Shown here: piece after piece, positions 17,748 to 28,359 of the stretch
How the letters are laid out: every line of letters starts with the position of its first letter
Numbering within the stretch: the first letter of the stretch is position 1
NCBI RefSeq assembly: GCF_030915465.1
Contig: NZ_CP133267.1
Location: forward strand, 3,957,001 to 4,021,000
DNA from: Neobacillus sp. PS3-34
Lineage (GTDB): Bacteria; Bacillota; Bacilli; Bacillales; Cytobacillaceae
Direction of reading: 5' to 3'
DNA length: 64,000 bases
Program-made: the position numbers and the translations under genes
Notes under the pieces: model-generated
Database searches by the model: none
What the model saw: only the letters and a program-made list of their open reading frames with translations
Told to the model about the DNA's origin: nothing

Positions 17748-17916
17748 TTAGGAAATCATAAAATAAAATGATGTGTGTAATTTCTAACAAGTTGTATTAA
17801 TCTAGCTCCAGCGCCCAGCCCCTCGGGGTCATAAGCCAAATCACTCCAGAAATCAGGATTTCCTGCGTGATTCGTCTTATGCCTGTCGGGGCTAACCAGG
17901 GCGCTTGCGCTTTTTA
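17748..17916 (+). repeat. modular intergenic repeat, copy 1 (short form)
   Basis: It starts TTTAGGAAATCATAAAATAA, passes through GTTGTATTAATCTAGCTCCA and GCGCCCAGCC, and ends GGGCGCTTGCGCTTTTT. Ends AGCGCCC/GGGCGCT, the next blocks (CATAAG/CTTATG) and a central AATCAC/GTGATT pair, so the whole unit can fold as nested stems. Copies 2 and 3 (41030, 60120) share the frame but carry extra inserts. No ORF is conserved between copies. Confidence 0.85.
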
Positions 17917-17987
17917 ATATTGTGCTGAAAATTCTGTTAACCGTATGTTAAAATAATAATAATAATTTTAGAAAGGATGATGAATAA

Positions 17988-18761
17988 ATGTTTTTGCCTT
18001 CTTTTAAAGTGGATGGAAAAAAAGCAGTGGTGACCGGAGCGGGCAGAGGAATCGGACGTGCCCTGGCGATTGGCCTTGCTGAAGCTGGCGCAGATATTGC
18101 CCTAATGTCAAGAACGGAAGGAGACCTCGAAGAAACGGCATCATACATACATAAATTAGGAAAAAGGACTTTGATTCTGCCAACAGATGTAACCAAAAGA
18201 GAGGAAATTCAGGATTCAATTCATAGAATAAAAGATGAATGGGGAGGTTTTGATATCCTTGTGAATAATGCAGGGATGAATATCCGCTCAAAAGCATTGG
18301 AAGTTACGGATGACGAATGGAAAACAATCATGGATACAAACCTGAAGTCTGCTTTTATGATGTCACAGGAGGCAGGCAGAGTTATGAAGGAGCAGGGGAC
18401 AGGAGGAAGGATTATTTCTATAACCTCTGTCGGAGGGCATGTAGCATTAAGAACAGGAGTGGTTTATGCAGCAACCAAGGCTGCCCTGATTCAGATGACG
18501 AAAGTATTGGCATTGGAGTGGGGTCAATACAATATTAATGTCAACGCAATAGGACCTTGGTATTTTAAAACCCCACTGACTGAAAAACTGTTATCGGATG
18601 AAGCATATGTGAATGATATTCTTGCCGTTACACCTCTGAAAAGGATTGGCGAACTGCCAGAACTTGTAGGTCCAGTTGTATTTTTAGCATCTGACGCAGG
18701 AAACTATGTCCATGGCCAAACATTGTTTGTGGACGGAGGAATGACCATTCAGGGATTTTAA
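17988..18761 (+). CDS. SDR-family NAD(P)-dependent oxidoreductase
   Basis: This 257-aa classical short-chain dehydrogenase has the cofactor motif TGAGRGIG (residues about 16-23), NNAG (about 91-94), catalytic Ser in SITSVGGH and YAATK (about 161-165). The C-terminal VDGGMTIQGF is typical of FabG/gluconate-5-dehydrogenase-like members. The substrate cannot be read from the sequence. RBS AAAGGATGATG is well placed before ATG 17988. It stands alone between repeat copy 1 and a terminator. Confidence 0.88.
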   Translation: MFLPSFKVDGKKAVVTGAGRGIGRALAIGLAEAGADIALMSRTEGDLEETASYIHKLGKRTLILPTDVTKREEIQDSIHRIKDEWGGFDILVNNAGMNIRSKALEVTDDEWKTIMDTNLKSAFMMSQEAGRVMKEQGTGGRIISITSVGGHVALRTGVVYAATKAALIQMTKVLALEWGQYNINVNAIGPWYFKTPLTEKLLSDEAYVNDILAVTPLKRIGELPELVGPVVFLASDAGNYVHGQTLFVDGGMTIQGF

Positions 18762-18847
18762 TTTAAAAGCTGGAAAAGATTTTGCAATGATTTGTCTTCG
18801 CGAGCAGGGTATACTGATATTGCACAACAACGCCCTTCAAAACGTAT

Positions 18848-18878
18848 TGCTTCCCCCGGGTGTGGGAAGCTTTTTTTG
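18848..18878 (+). terminator. terminator downstream of the SDR gene
   Basis: GCTTCCC-ccgggt-GTGGGAAGC stem with seven T. Confidence 0.8.
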
Positions 18879-18983
18879 TTTTAGTGGGTATACATAGAAG
18901 AAAATTAGGGAAAAGGCTCAGTGATGAATTAAATAAGTAAATGTTGGAAAAAATATTCAACACAAGCTAAAGGAGAAAAATTG

Positions 18984-20071
18984 ATGCCGACTATCATCTC
19001 GATTGCTGAAGCCATTCCCCGTTTTCGCATTGAACAGAATCAGGCCATGGATTTTGCCCGCGACCTATTCTCGGAGTCTTTTAAAGATATTGAGAGGCTG
19101 CTGAGGGCATTTCAAAATGGACAAATTGAAAAGAGGCATTTCGTAAAGGATCTCTCATGGTTTAGAGAGGATTGGAGCTTTGAAGAAAAGAATCAAGAAT
19201 ATATAGAAGCTGCCGTTTTCCTTGGAAAGGAAGCGATTGAAAAGTGCCTTAACAATAAAACCTTTCTCAAAGAAGAAGTCCATCCGGAAGAAATTGATGC
19301 CATCTTCTTTATTTCGACAACAGGACTGGCAACTCCAAGTATAGATGCCAGAATCATGAATGTTTTGCCTTTTTCACCCAATACAAAAAGAATTCCCATA
19401 TGGGCCTTGGTTGTGCGGGCGGTGCTTCAGGTTTATCCAGGGCTTATGAATTTTGTCTTGCCTATCCGGATGCAAAGGTGCTTGTCCTTTCAGTAGAATT
19501 GTGCAGCCTGACCTTCCAGCGCAATGACCGATCTAAGAGCAATCTGATCGGTACCTCTTTGTTTGCTGATGGTGTAGCCTGTGCGCTCGTATCCGGAGAT
19601 AAATCCCATATGAACAGAAAAAGAAGAATGGGGTCTTTGCCAGAAATAATTGCAGTACAATCGACACTGATGCCTGATTCACTCGATGTAATGGGGTGGG
19701 AGGTTAAAAATCAAGGATTGTATGTTGTATTTTCCAGGGACATTCCGAGCATCGTCGAAAATTGGCTAAAGCCCAATGTAAGTGGCTTTCTAGAACAAAA
19801 TGGACTCGAAATTTCTCAGCTCAATCATTTTATTGCCCATCCAGGGGGAAAAAAAGTGCTGGACGCTTACGTTAAATCATTGGAAATTGCCCCTGAAATG
19901 AACGAAATCTCACTTGATGTTTTAAGGCAGTTTGGAAACATGTCCTCTGCTACAATCTTCTATGTTTTGAAACGTTTTATGGAGATGGAAATTCCAGCAG
20001 GTGAATACGGACTTGGAGCTGCGCTTGGTCCAGGCTTTAGTTCGGAAATGTTACTCATGAGGTGGAGCTGA
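18984..20071 (+). CDS. bcsA: type III polyketide synthase (BcsA/BpsA, alkylpyrone synthase; frameshifted)
   Basis: This chalcone-synthase-like enzyme condenses long-chain acyl-CoA with malonyl units to alkylpyrones. The frame breaks at about 19403, where one G is missing from ATATGGG. Restoring it gives PIWGLGCAGGASGLSRAY, with the nucleophilic Cys. The other triad members are His in FIAHPGGKKVLDAY and Asn in RQFGNMSSATIFYV. The corrected length is about 362 aa, as in B. subtilis. ATG 18984 is preferred over TTG 18981 for spacing to AAAGGAG. The methyltransferase ypbQ follows at once, as in B. subtilis bpsAB. Confidence 0.9.
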
Positions 20072-20642
20072 ATGGAACTTTTTTATATTTTCTTTGCTGT
20101 AATTGTTTTTCAAAGGCTAGCAGAGCTTATCATTGCGAGAAGAAATGAGAAATGGATGAAACGGAATGGAGCTGTTGAATTGGCCAAGACCATTATGGGA
20201 TGGTAGTCTCTATGCATTTTTTATTTTTTGTTTCATTTCTGTTTGAAGTGGTGATTTTTAGGAACACACTATCTACATACTGGATATGGCTTCTGCCTGT
20301 TTTCTTAATAACTCAGTTTGTAAGAATGTGGGCACTATCTTCTCTTGGTAAATACTGGAATACAAAAATTATCGTTTTGCCAAACGCAAATGTAGTCCGA
20401 AAAGGCCTTACAGATATATCAAGCATCCAAATTACGTGATTGTCACGCTTGAACTTATCGTGATTCCCCTTATGTTCGAGGCATATATTACAGCTGCGGT
20501 ATTTACAGTCCTTAATATTGCCATGCTATCTATTCGTATTCCAGCTGAAGAGCAGGCACTCAAATCGTTAACAGAATATGAAGGGGCTTTTGGGAACTGC
20601 AACCGTTTTGTACCGGAAATGTTAAAGAAATATGACAGTTAG
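20072..20642 (+). CDS. ypbQ: isoprenylcysteine carboxyl methyltransferase-family protein (YpbQ/BpsB; two frameshifts)
   Basis: This membrane methyltransferase has about five helices. The partner of BcsA, it is reported in B. subtilis to methylate alkylpyrones to methyl ethers. Its start overlaps the end of bcsA (TGAATGG). The frame breaks at about 20180 (one T missing from GAATTGG; restored GQDHYGMVVSMHFLF) and at about 20409 (restored RKGPYRYIKHPNYVIVT). The family hallmark RYIKHPNY and the C-terminal RIPAEEQAL segment are present. Corrected length is about 190 aa. Both breaks are at short homopolymers. Confidence 0.85.
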
Positions 20643-20653
20643 CAAGTGTGTAT

Positions 20654-20707
20654 TGAAAATGATTATCAAACATGTTAAACTCTAATTAAGGTTGAAAATC
20701 ATTCTCA
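20654..20707 (+). promoter_or_regulatory. two Fur boxes
   Basis: TGAAAATGATTATCA (20654-20668) matches the B. subtilis 7-1-7 Fur consensus TGATAATNATTATCA with one mismatch. TGAAAATCATTCTCA (20693-20707) matches with two. They are 39 bases apart, just before a 28-codon gene. Confidence 0.75.
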
Positions 20708-20736
20708 ATACATTTTCATCAAGGAAGGTGTTACAT

Positions 20737-20823
20737 ATGACTCTTGCTTTTGTAGGCGGAACTGTAGTCGTTTATGCATTTGTTATGAAACACGTACTAA
20801 AAAACGTATCCAGCGCTTCATAA
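20737..20823 (+). CDS. fbpC: small Fur-controlled peptide, FbpC-like (28 aa)
   Basis: The ORF encodes MTLAFVGGTVVVYAFVMKHV and a basic tail containing LKNVSSAS. It has a strong RBS (AAGGAAGGTG, eight bases before ATG) and its own terminator, and lies behind two Fur boxes. B. subtilis makes small Fur-regulated basic proteins FbpA, FbpB and FbpC (about 29 aa for FbpC), the FsrA-assisting iron-sparing peptides. Size, basic character and regulation fit FbpC; the assignment by homology is tentative. The hydrophobic first half suggests membrane association. Confidence 0.55.
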   Translation: MTLAFVGGTVVVYAFVMKHVLKNVSSAS

Positions 20824-20846
20824 TTGAACATATAATTATTTTTATG

Positions 20847-20877
20847 CCAGGGGAGTTGTTGCTCCCCTGGTTTTTAT
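20847..20877 (+). terminator. terminator of the FbpC-like gene
   Basis: CCAGGGGAG-ttgtt-GCTCCCCTGG followed by TTTTTATTT. Confidence 0.85.
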
Positions 20878-20944
20878 TTGTTAGAAAAAGTTTGAATTAT
20901 CGTATAAAATAAAAAGATAAATAAGAATGTTAAGGGGTAAGTTC

Positions 20945-23900
20945 ATGATTCGAACCGGTCACCAGCTAGAGAATGCATTGACATTAAAAAGCAGATTGAT
21001 TTCATTATATGAATATTTAATGAATGAACAGGATGGGGTAACAGCCTCAAAAGTAAAACAATTGGGGGAAAAGCTTGAAAAGCGGGAATTCACGATAGCC
21101 TTTTGCGGCCATTTTTCTGCTGGAAAATCAACGATGATTAACACTGTAATCGGAGAAAAATTATTGCCTTCAAGTCCGATTCCTACCAGCGCCAACCTCG
21201 TTAGGGTTAAATCGGGAGAAGAATACGCAAAGGTTTTCTTTAAAAAAGATCAACCTCGCTTATATTTAGCTCCATACGATTATGAGTTAGTAAAAAATTT
21301 CTGCAAGGATGGCGACCAAATCGAAGAGATTGAAATCAGCCATAACAATTCAAGCCTGCCGGAAAACGCCGTCATTATGGATACTCCAGGAATAGATTCC
21401 GCAGATGATGCACACCGCATCGCTACAGAGTCAGCCATACATCTCGCTGATTTGGTCTTCTATGTAATGGATTATAATCATGTTCAGGCTGAATTGAATT
21501 TTCTGTTTACAAGAGAATTAACACAGTCAGGCAAAGATATTTATCTTGTCATTAATCAAATTGATAAACATCAGGAGGAAGAGCTTAGCTTCCGTGATTT
21601 TAAGCAAAGCGTTAAGGAATCTTTTGCCTCCTGGGGGTAAAACCTGCGGGAATCTATTACACCTCATTAAAAGACAAGGAAAATCCCCAAAATCAATTTG
21701 GTGAGTTAAAGAATTTTATTCAGGCAAAATTAAGTGAAAAGGACGAACTATTAACGCCGTCTATTATCTCATCTATGAAAAAGCTGGCTCTTGACCACTT
21801 GTCCATGCAAAAAATACAGTCTGACAATGGTCTACTGGCCTTTATGGATTTGCTTGAGGAGATTCCGAAAGAGGAACAAGCTTCGCTGCCATCAATCTAT
21901 AGAGATCTAATTACTGCCATTAAGGATCTTGATGGCGAAATGGAGAAGGATATTCGTTCCTTTGAAGATGAAACAGAAACCCTTTTAAAAAACGCATATC
22001 TAATGCCTTATCAGACAAGGGAGCTGGCTGAAAGTTATCTGGAGTCATGCCAGTCAGAGTTTAAAGTAGGCTTTTTATTTTCAAAACAAAAAACTCTGGA
22101 TGAAAAGAATTCCCGGCTTGAGCGATTTTATGAAGATATTCATGAAAAAGCAAAGTCACAGCTTGAATGGCATATTCGTGAATTTCTTCTTAGACTTCTA
22201 AAAAATAAAGGCATAAATGAGCCAAAACTGAATTCTAGTGCACAGTCCTTTACAGTCCAATTTCAAAAAGGGCTTCTGGAAAGTGCAGTTAAGCCTGGTG
22301 CGCGTCTTTCAGGGGATTATGTTTTAAATTATACAAAAGACGTGGCAAATGAAATTTTAAAGCTTGCAAGAAATCAGTTATCCGTTTTCAAAGAGGAATA
22401 TCGCGAAGCGATTACTAGTAAAAATAGCAGCATGAAAAAGAAGTATGAAAACGAATCAGCAAAGGTTTTACCATTGCTTGAAGCATATGAAAAAATTAAA
22501 CAACAGCAGGAATTCGATGATTTGCGAAGCTTAGAAGTGAATAAGATCCTGACTGAAATACCAGTCCAACTAACATCTGCAAAGTCCGATTTCTTTCATT
22601 CTGAAGAAGAGGATATGGTCATCATACGCGGCACAGACACTAATGAAGAGCAGGTACCAGTTTCTGAAGCAAACACAGTTGAACCTTTAGAAGAAGAAAC
22701 AGTTGAAAGTGAATTTGAAGTGTCAGATAACCCTCAGGTTCCTGTCTATACCGCGCGCCTAAAAAAGCTTCCGGCCTTGTGGCTGATCTTCCAGGCTTTA
22801 GCAAAATTGCAAGGGCCTAATGGAAAAAGCAGATAGACTTGAAAATAGAGGGTTTACTGTTGCGCTCTTTGGAGCATTCAGTGCGGGTAAATCATCATTT
22901 GCAAACGCCTTGATTGGAGAAAAGGTGCTGCCTGTCTCACCAAATCCGACGACCGCGGCCATTAATAAAATAAAGCCTATTAGTGATCAGTATGGACACG
23001 GAACGGTTCTTGTTAAAGTTAAGGATCCTGTATCGATGTTAGAGGATGTAAACCGCTCTCTAAATATCTTTGAAGAGAGTGCGTCTGGTTTTCAGGAAGC
23101 TCTTGAAAGGATTAACGTTGTCCTCGAAAAAGATATGCAGGAGACTAGTATCGAGAAAACGCATTTTGCTTTTTTGCTGGCCTTCAAAAATGGATATCAG
23201 CTATTTGAAGATATCCTTGGAGAAACAATTGAAAAAACCCTTGCAGATTTTGCGGACTTTGTTGCTAAAGAGGAAAAATCTTGTTTTGTCGAATGGATTG
23301 AGCTTTATTACGATTGCGAACTGACGAGAAAAGGAATCACGCTTGTGGATACTCCAGGAGCGGATTCGATAAATGCCCGGCATACAGGGGTTGCCTTTGA
23401 ATACATTAAAAATTCCGATGCCATTCTGTTTGTGACCTATTATAACCATGCCTTTTCAAGAGCAGACCGGGAATTTCTAATACAGCTTGGAAGGGTAAAG
23501 GAATCGTTCCAACTGGATAAAATGTTTTTTATAATCAATGCTGTCGATTTGGCTGAAAATGAAGAAGAGAAGAATTCGGTCACCTCATATCTTGAAGATC
23601 AGCTATTGAAGTTTGGAATAAGGAAGCCACATCTCTTCCCGCTTTCGAGTTTACTTGCATTGCAGGAGAAGGAAGGTGGCACTCGTTCACTATCGTCAGG
23701 CATGAAAGCATTCGAACGTGAATTTTATCATTTTATCTCACATGATCTTGCGGACATTGCCCTTACCTCTGCCAAAAATGAACTGATCCGTCTCAAGGAA
23801 AGGATTCGGAAATTAATACAATCCTCACTAGAAGATGACACAGCAAAAGAAAAAAAACGTGTAGAGATAGAAATTCAAAAAACGGCTGTCAAGGAGCTTA

Positions 23901-24604
23901 TTGGCGAACAATCTGTCGGCTATTTAAAGACACGATTATCTCAGGAAACAGAAGAATTAATTTTTTATATTAAACAAAGAGTTTTCCTTCGCTTTAGCGA
24001 TTTTTTCAAAGAGTCGTTTAATCCATCACAGCTAAAGGACGACGGACGAAATATGAAAAAGGCTTTGAATTCCTGTCTGGAAGATCTACTTGAAAGCCTT
24101 GGTTTTGATTTTGCACAGGAAATGCGGGCAACCCTCTTGCGGTTGGAACAATATGCTATCAAGCTGATGAGAGAATATAAAAAAAGCATGGAAGATAAAT
24201 TGGCAGAAATTAATAGCGATTTGTCCTTTTCAGAAAGGGAATTCTCCTTTAAGGACGAAATCGAATTTACAACTGCATTTAATCATATGAACAAGCAGGA
24301 ATTTTCCAAGGCTATGTCTTATTTTAAAAATCCAAAGTCCTTTTTTGAAAAAAATGAAAAGAAACATATGAGCGAAGAATTGTATACTGTGCTTCAAAGT
24401 CCCGCTGATGAATACCTCATTCTGCAAAAGGAGAGGCTGCAAGCCGTTTATGAAAGGTTAATGGATAAGGAGTTTTCATTACTTCTTGCCCATTTGAATG
24501 AACAGGCAGACGATTTTTATGTGAGCCTTCTGACTGCTATGGAGGGCGGTATTTTGACGAAAGACCTTGAATCCATCGAGGAGAAGATTAACCTACTGAA
24601 ATAA
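20945..24604 (+). CDS. dynA: dynamin-family GTPase DynA, two-headed fusion (three frameshifts)
   Basis: This large membrane-remodelling GTPase has two dynamin modules in one chain, as in B. subtilis DynA (1193 aa), which helps membranes resist phage and antibiotic damage. Module 1 has P-loop GHFSAGKST (about 55-63) and DTPGID; module 2 has GAFSAGKSSF (about 642) and DTPGAD. Long helical stalks follow each. Breaks lie at about 21636 (one G missing from GGGGG, restoring SWGVKPAGIYYTSL), about 22775 and about 22815 (restoring GLVADLPGFSKIARALMEKA). ATG 20945 follows AAGGGG with seven-base spacing. Corrected length is about 1220 aa. Confidence 0.9.
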
Positions 24605-24635
24605 TAGTGATTTTTGGAAAGTTGGTTTTTCTAAA

Positions 24636-25394
24636 GTGATGAATACGATGATAAAAGAATGGCTGTCCCGTCTAGAAGATGAATATCAAATTGACATTCT
24701 GTTTGCCTGTGAGGCGGGCAGCAGGGCATGGAATATAGAATCGGCGACGTCAGACCATGATGTTCGTTTCATATATCGGCATCGTGACATGAAAAACTAT
24801 CTTGCTCTGAGAAAAGCTCCCGATGTGTTGGACTGGACCTCACCCTATGATGCGACCGGATTTGATATTTATAAAACGTTGGATCTCATTCTAAAATCGA
24901 ACCCGGGTATCTATGAATCGGCATTTTCTCCAGCAGTATATATGGCGGCTGAGCCTTTTACCAGTGAGTTAAAAGGCTTCATTAGAAATGAATATTCACC
25001 CTTTTCATTGTATAAACACTATCAATCATTAAGGACCCGCAATCTGAAAGAAGTCCAAAAAAAGGTCTTTAATGCTAGCAGGCAGAAGCAGCTCATCCAT
25101 GCTGTCAGAGCCGAGCTAATCAGCAGTGGCATTTTGCTTTTTAAAGAGATATCCTCGCCGTTTGAAATGATTCGAGCTGCGGAAATACACCAACCAGAAT
25201 TATTCGAAGGATACCAGCTGCTTGCTAGTACTAAACGGAACAATCAGCTATTGTCAGAAGAACAGGCGGATAGTATTATCCATTTATTAGCAGCGTCATA
25301 CGAATACAATGAACTAGGCGAAGAGCTTTCAAAAAAACAGCCGTCACTCGATTTGATGGAACAATGGCTCAGAGAAATACTTGGAATTTTATAA
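24636..25394 (+). CDS. nucleotidyltransferase-fold protein (YcgL-like)
   Basis: The 250-aa protein has the nucleotidyltransferase signature FACEAGSRAWNIES followed by SDHDVRFIYRH (G-S-R ... D-x-D, residues about 25-45) and the DUF/YcgL-like middle DWTSPYDATGFDIYKTLDLI. Relatives are annotated as predicted nucleotidyltransferases; the substrate is unknown to me. The start could be GTG 24636, ATG 24639 or ATG 24648, with no strong RBS to decide. It lies 31 bases after dynA and 16 before the sulfurtransferase, so co-transcription is likely. Confidence 0.8.
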   Translation: MMNTMIKEWLSRLEDEYQIDILFACEAGSRAWNIESATSDHDVRFIYRHRDMKNYLALRKAPDVLDWTSPYDATGFDIYKTLDLILKSNPGIYESAFSPAVYMAAEPFTSELKGFIRNEYSPFSLYKHYQSLRTRNLKEVQKKVFNASRQKQLIHAVRAELISSGILLFKEISSPFEMIRAAEIHQPELFEGYQLLASTKRNNQLLSEEQADSIIHLLAASYEYNELGEELSKKQPSLDLMEQWLREILGIL

Positions 25395-25410
25395 ATAGAG
25401 GAGGGGCAGT

Positions 25411-26256
25411 ATGAAAGGCATTGTTGAAAAAGAATGGCTATTTAAGAATTTGCACAATCCAATGGTAAAGATTATTGATTGCCGGTTTTCTTTAAGTAAT
25501 CCTGAAAATGGCAGAAATGAATATATGAAAAATCATCTGCCTGGAGCCGTCTATTTCGACCTGGAAAAGGATCTATCTGCTGCTCCGGAAATCCATGGCG
25601 GACGCCATCCGCTTCCCGATATGAGCGAATTCATTCAAAAAATTGAAGTGGCAGGAATAGGTAACAGCTCTCAAATTGTTGTCTATGATAATGGGGAGGG
25701 CTCCTTTGCTGCAAGATTTTGGTGGATGATGAAGTATATAGGCCATAAAGACGTTTTTGTTTTGAATGGGGGATACAGGGCTTGGGCAGCCAATGATTTC
25801 CCTGCCGAACAACAAATTCCCTCCTTTAAAAGAACAAGCTATAAGCCGAATTTCCGCCGGGAATTGATGGCGGAATATAAAGAGGTAAAAGAACTGTCTT
25901 CCTCCCTTAATCCTGATAAAATCTTAATTGATTCACGGGAAACGAAAAGATTTTCAGGCATGGAGGAGCCCATTGACAAAAAGGCAGGCAGGATACCTGG
26001 TGCGGTCAATTATCCATGGTTTGAGGGGTTAAGAGAAGGCTTCTATAAATCTGTAGATGAACAAAGGCAAAGGTTCTCGAAAATTGATAAATCAAAAGAG
26101 GTCATCATTTATTGCGGCTCTGGTGTAACGGCAGCACCGAATTTTCTTGCCCTAAAGGAAGCGGGCTTTGAAAATGTAAAGCTTTATGTCGGCAGCTTCA
26201 GTGATTGGATTTCGTACGACGAAAATCCAATTGAAACAGATAAACAGGATATTTAG
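25411..26256 (+). CDS. sulfurtransferase, tandem rhodanese domains
   Basis: This 281-aa protein has an inactive N-terminal rhodanese domain (DCRFSLSNPENGRNEYMKNH start) and a catalytic C-terminal domain with the Cys loop YCGSGVTAAPN (Cys about 234). The loop CGSGVTA resembles 3-mercaptopyruvate/thiosulfate sulfurtransferases. The enzyme moves sulfane sulfur to cyanide or thiol acceptors. RBS GAGGAGGGGC is strong. The exact donor preference cannot be decided from the loop alone. Confidence 0.9.
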   Translation: MKGIVEKEWLFKNLHNPMVKIIDCRFSLSNPENGRNEYMKNHLPGAVYFDLEKDLSAAPEIHGGRHPLPDMSEFIQKIEVAGIGNSSQIVVYDNGEGSFAARFWWMMKYIGHKDVFVLNGGYRAWAANDFPAEQQIPSFKRTSYKPNFRRELMAEYKEVKELSSSLNPDKILIDSRETKRFSGMEEPIDKKAGRIPGAVNYPWFEGLREGFYKSVDEQRQRFSKIDKSKEVIIYCGSGVTAAPNFLALKEAGFENVKLYVGSFSDWISYDENPIETDKQDI

Positions 26257-26342
26257 AATCCGAGGGTTATCCATTAATATACTCTCAAAAGAGATACCAA
26301 TTTGTGTTATAATGATAAAATCATTTCTTTTGGAGGTTACCA

Positions 26343-27238
26343 ATGTTACAAACAAAAAAACCCTCTCTAATGCTTGTTGACGGTATGGCCTGTTATTTAG
26401 AGCTTTTTATGCGACTGCTGTAACAGGTCAGTTTATGATAAATTCCAAAGGAGTTCCAACCAATGGAATTCACGGTTTCGTAAAACATTTATTAACAGCT
26501 GTATCTTCATTTCAGCCTACGCATCTTGCAGTATGCTGGGATATGGGCAGTAAAACCTTCCGTACGGAAATGTTCCAGGAATATAAATCAAACCGTTCAG
26601 AAGCTCCTGTGGAACTCATACCTCAATTTGACCTTGTTAAGGAAGTTGTATCAGCATTTGATATTCCAAACATCGGTTTGCCGGGATTTGAGGCTGATGA
26701 CTGCATTGGCACGATCGCAAAACAGTCAAAGGACTTTGCGTCTGTTTCGATTCTGACAGGTGACCAGGATATATTGCAGCTTCTGGATGATGACATTTCT
26801 GTTATTTTGCTGAAGAAAGGGTATGGTAACTATCTTGTCCATACACCGCAAAGCTTTTTTGATGAAAAAGGAATATCCCCAAGGCAAATGATTGACCTAA
26901 AAGCACTTATGGGTGATCCAAGCGATAATTATCCAGGTGTTAGAGGGATAGGTGAAAAGACTGCTCTTAAGCTGCTAAAAGAGTTTGCACATATTGAAGG
27001 AATACTTGCCAATCTTGAAAATCTGTCAAAATCGCATAAATCCAAAATTGAGCAGGATTTAGAAATGCTCCATTTATCAAGGATTCTTGCGGAAATTAAA
27101 TGTGATGTTCCTGTAAACTGTACTCTTGAAGAGGCAGAATTCAAATTTGCTTCTGAGAAAGTAATGGGCGCATTTGCCGAGTTGGAATTAAGGGGACTTC
27201 ACCGCATGTTGCCGAAGGAAGAAATTCCCGCGTCCTGA
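26343..27238 (+). CDS. ypcP: 5'-3' exonuclease YpcP (Pol I 5'-nuclease-like; frameshifted)
   Basis: This flap/5'-nuclease homologous to the N-terminal domain of DNA polymerase I is about 298 aa after correction. The break is at about 26388, where one base is missing (GTATGGCC-TGTTATTT). Restoring it gives LVDGMALLFRAFYATAVTG, the conserved metal-binding start. Other motifs are GFEADDCIGTIAKQ, SILTGDQDILQLL and the helix-hairpin-helix GDPSDNYPGVRGIGEKTALK. RBS TGGAGG lies before ATG 26343. YpcP backs up Pol I in Okazaki fragment maturation in B. subtilis. Confidence 0.92.
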
Positions 27239-27245
27239 TTAGATA

Positions 27246-27279
27246 AAAAAGCTGTTCCGCCTGACGGAGCAGCTTTTTA
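27246..27279. terminator. terminator between ypcP and sspL
   Basis: AAAAAGCTGTTCCGCC-tgac-GGAGCAGCTTTTT stem, usable on both strands by the convergent genes. Confidence 0.8.
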
Positions 27280-27299
27280 CTTTTCTTACTTTTATTTGT

Positions 27300-27437
27300 T
27301 TACTTCGTATTTTTCTTTTTTGCAGCATTTTCGAGCTTGCTCTTTGGTTCCTCTGCAAACTCAGCATCCTGGCCATATCCTTGAGGATTTACACCAGGTG
27401 CTTTTACACCGCGATGTAAATGGTTCTTTTTGCTCAA
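27300..27437 (-). CDS. sspL: small acid-soluble spore protein L family
   Basis: The 45-aa product begins MSKKNHLHRGVKAPGVNPQG and ends with PKSKLENAAKKKNTK, the pattern of the minor SASP SspL. It is made in the forespore and packed in the spore core. TTG 27437 is the start because GGAGGTGA lies seven bases upstream. B. subtilis sspL lies in the same region near ypcP. Confidence 0.8.
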   Translation of the reverse strand: MSKKNHLHRGVKAPGVNPQGYGQDAEFAEEPKSKLENAAKKKNTK

Positions 27438-27520
27438 TAGGTTCACCTCCTGTTTTCTTAGTATCACCATAGGGAATAATAAAACACAGCTTTCTTAACA
27501 ATAGTAAAGAGGTGAAGGAA

Positions 27521-28017
27521 ATGAACAAAGGAGTCTACTTAGCATTAATGAGCATTGGCCTTGCACAGGCCTGAAAATTCCAATTCATTATTATAAAAAA
27601 AAGGAATGGCGCCCCGAATTGTTTTTCCAGACTGGAGGCATGCCGAGCTCACATTCTGCCGGGGTTGCATCTCTTACCACATATATCGCCTTAAAACGGG
27701 GATTGCCAACCTTTGACTTTGCCCTCTCACTTGTTTACGGCCTTATTGTCATGTATGATGCACAGGGTATCCGCCGCCAGACAGGGGAATTAACACTTAA
27801 GGTAAATTCACTGGACGATTTAATGGAAAAAATCCATAAGGATGAAAGTGTAGGATTTAAGGAGAATTCTCCCAAAAAGCTAAAAGAAATGCTTGGCCAT
27901 CAACCCGAAGAAGTGGTAGGAGGAGCATTGCTGGGAGTATTGATGGGGATTGCCTGCCATTTACTTACAAAAAAGGATAGAAAATTGTCGAATTCTAGAG
28001 TAATATTTAAAAGGTAA
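27521..28017 (+). CDS. divergent PAP2-family membrane protein (YuiD-like; frameshifted)
   Basis: The corrected product is about 165 aa. The first 16 codons from ATG 27521 (RBS AGAGGTGAAGG) end in a false stop. One missing base at about 27572 restores GLAQALKIPIHYY and joins the main frame. Conserved segments are QTGGMPSSHSAGVASLTTY, YDAQGIRRQTGE, LKEMLGHQPEEVVGGALLG: the divergent PAP2/haloperoxidase motif pattern of YuiD. Membrane segments flank these. The substrate is unknown. Confidence 0.88.
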
Positions 28018-28053
28018 TTGTTTTAGTGTGTCTGGAGAGGAATGGTTTAGTCA

Positions 28054-28323
28054 GTGCGGACGGTAGAACAGTATCTTCACATGCTGCAGGGAAAAGGCTT
28101 TCAGCTTCAAGAGGATGCAATTGGTTTCATTTATTTTGGAAAGCACTTTACAAATGCATCAGACGAATTGATCAATGCAGCAATCGAGCTGACATTAAAA
28201 GCACAAAGGCATTTTGATGGAAGCTTTTATATGTCTCTGCTTGAGACCTTTATTTCCAACAAAATAGAGACAAGAATGGATGCCATACAGTTCGTGAAGG
28301 AAAAAGAGCTGTTGGCAATATAA
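28054..28323 (+). CDS. conserved hypothetical protein (89 aa)
   Basis: The protein starts RTVEQYLHMLQGKGFQLQED and continues with AIGFIYFGKHFTNASDELIN. It is soluble and mostly helical, without cysteines or a signal. The GTG 28054 start is chosen because homology-like content begins there, but its RBS (GGAGAGG) is about 13 bases away, so the start is uncertain. I cannot name the family with certainty. It lies after the YuiD-like gene and is followed by a strong terminator. Confidence 0.65.
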   Translation: MRTVEQYLHMLQGKGFQLQEDAIGFIYFGKHFTNASDELINAAIELTLKAQRHFDGSFYMSLLETFISNKIETRMDAIQFVKEKELLAI

Positions 28324-28350
28324 GAGGGCATGCTGCCAAGAGCATGCCCT
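28324..28350. terminator. terminator between convergent genes
   Basis: AGGGCATGCT-gccaag-AGCATGCCCT with a following T-rich run. Confidence 0.8.
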
Positions 28351-28359
28351 TTATTTTTT

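Noticed and set aside
18981..20642. bcsA and ypbQ as true pseudogenes
   Set aside because: All breaks are single-base homopolymer indels and conserved catalytic residues are intact on both sides.
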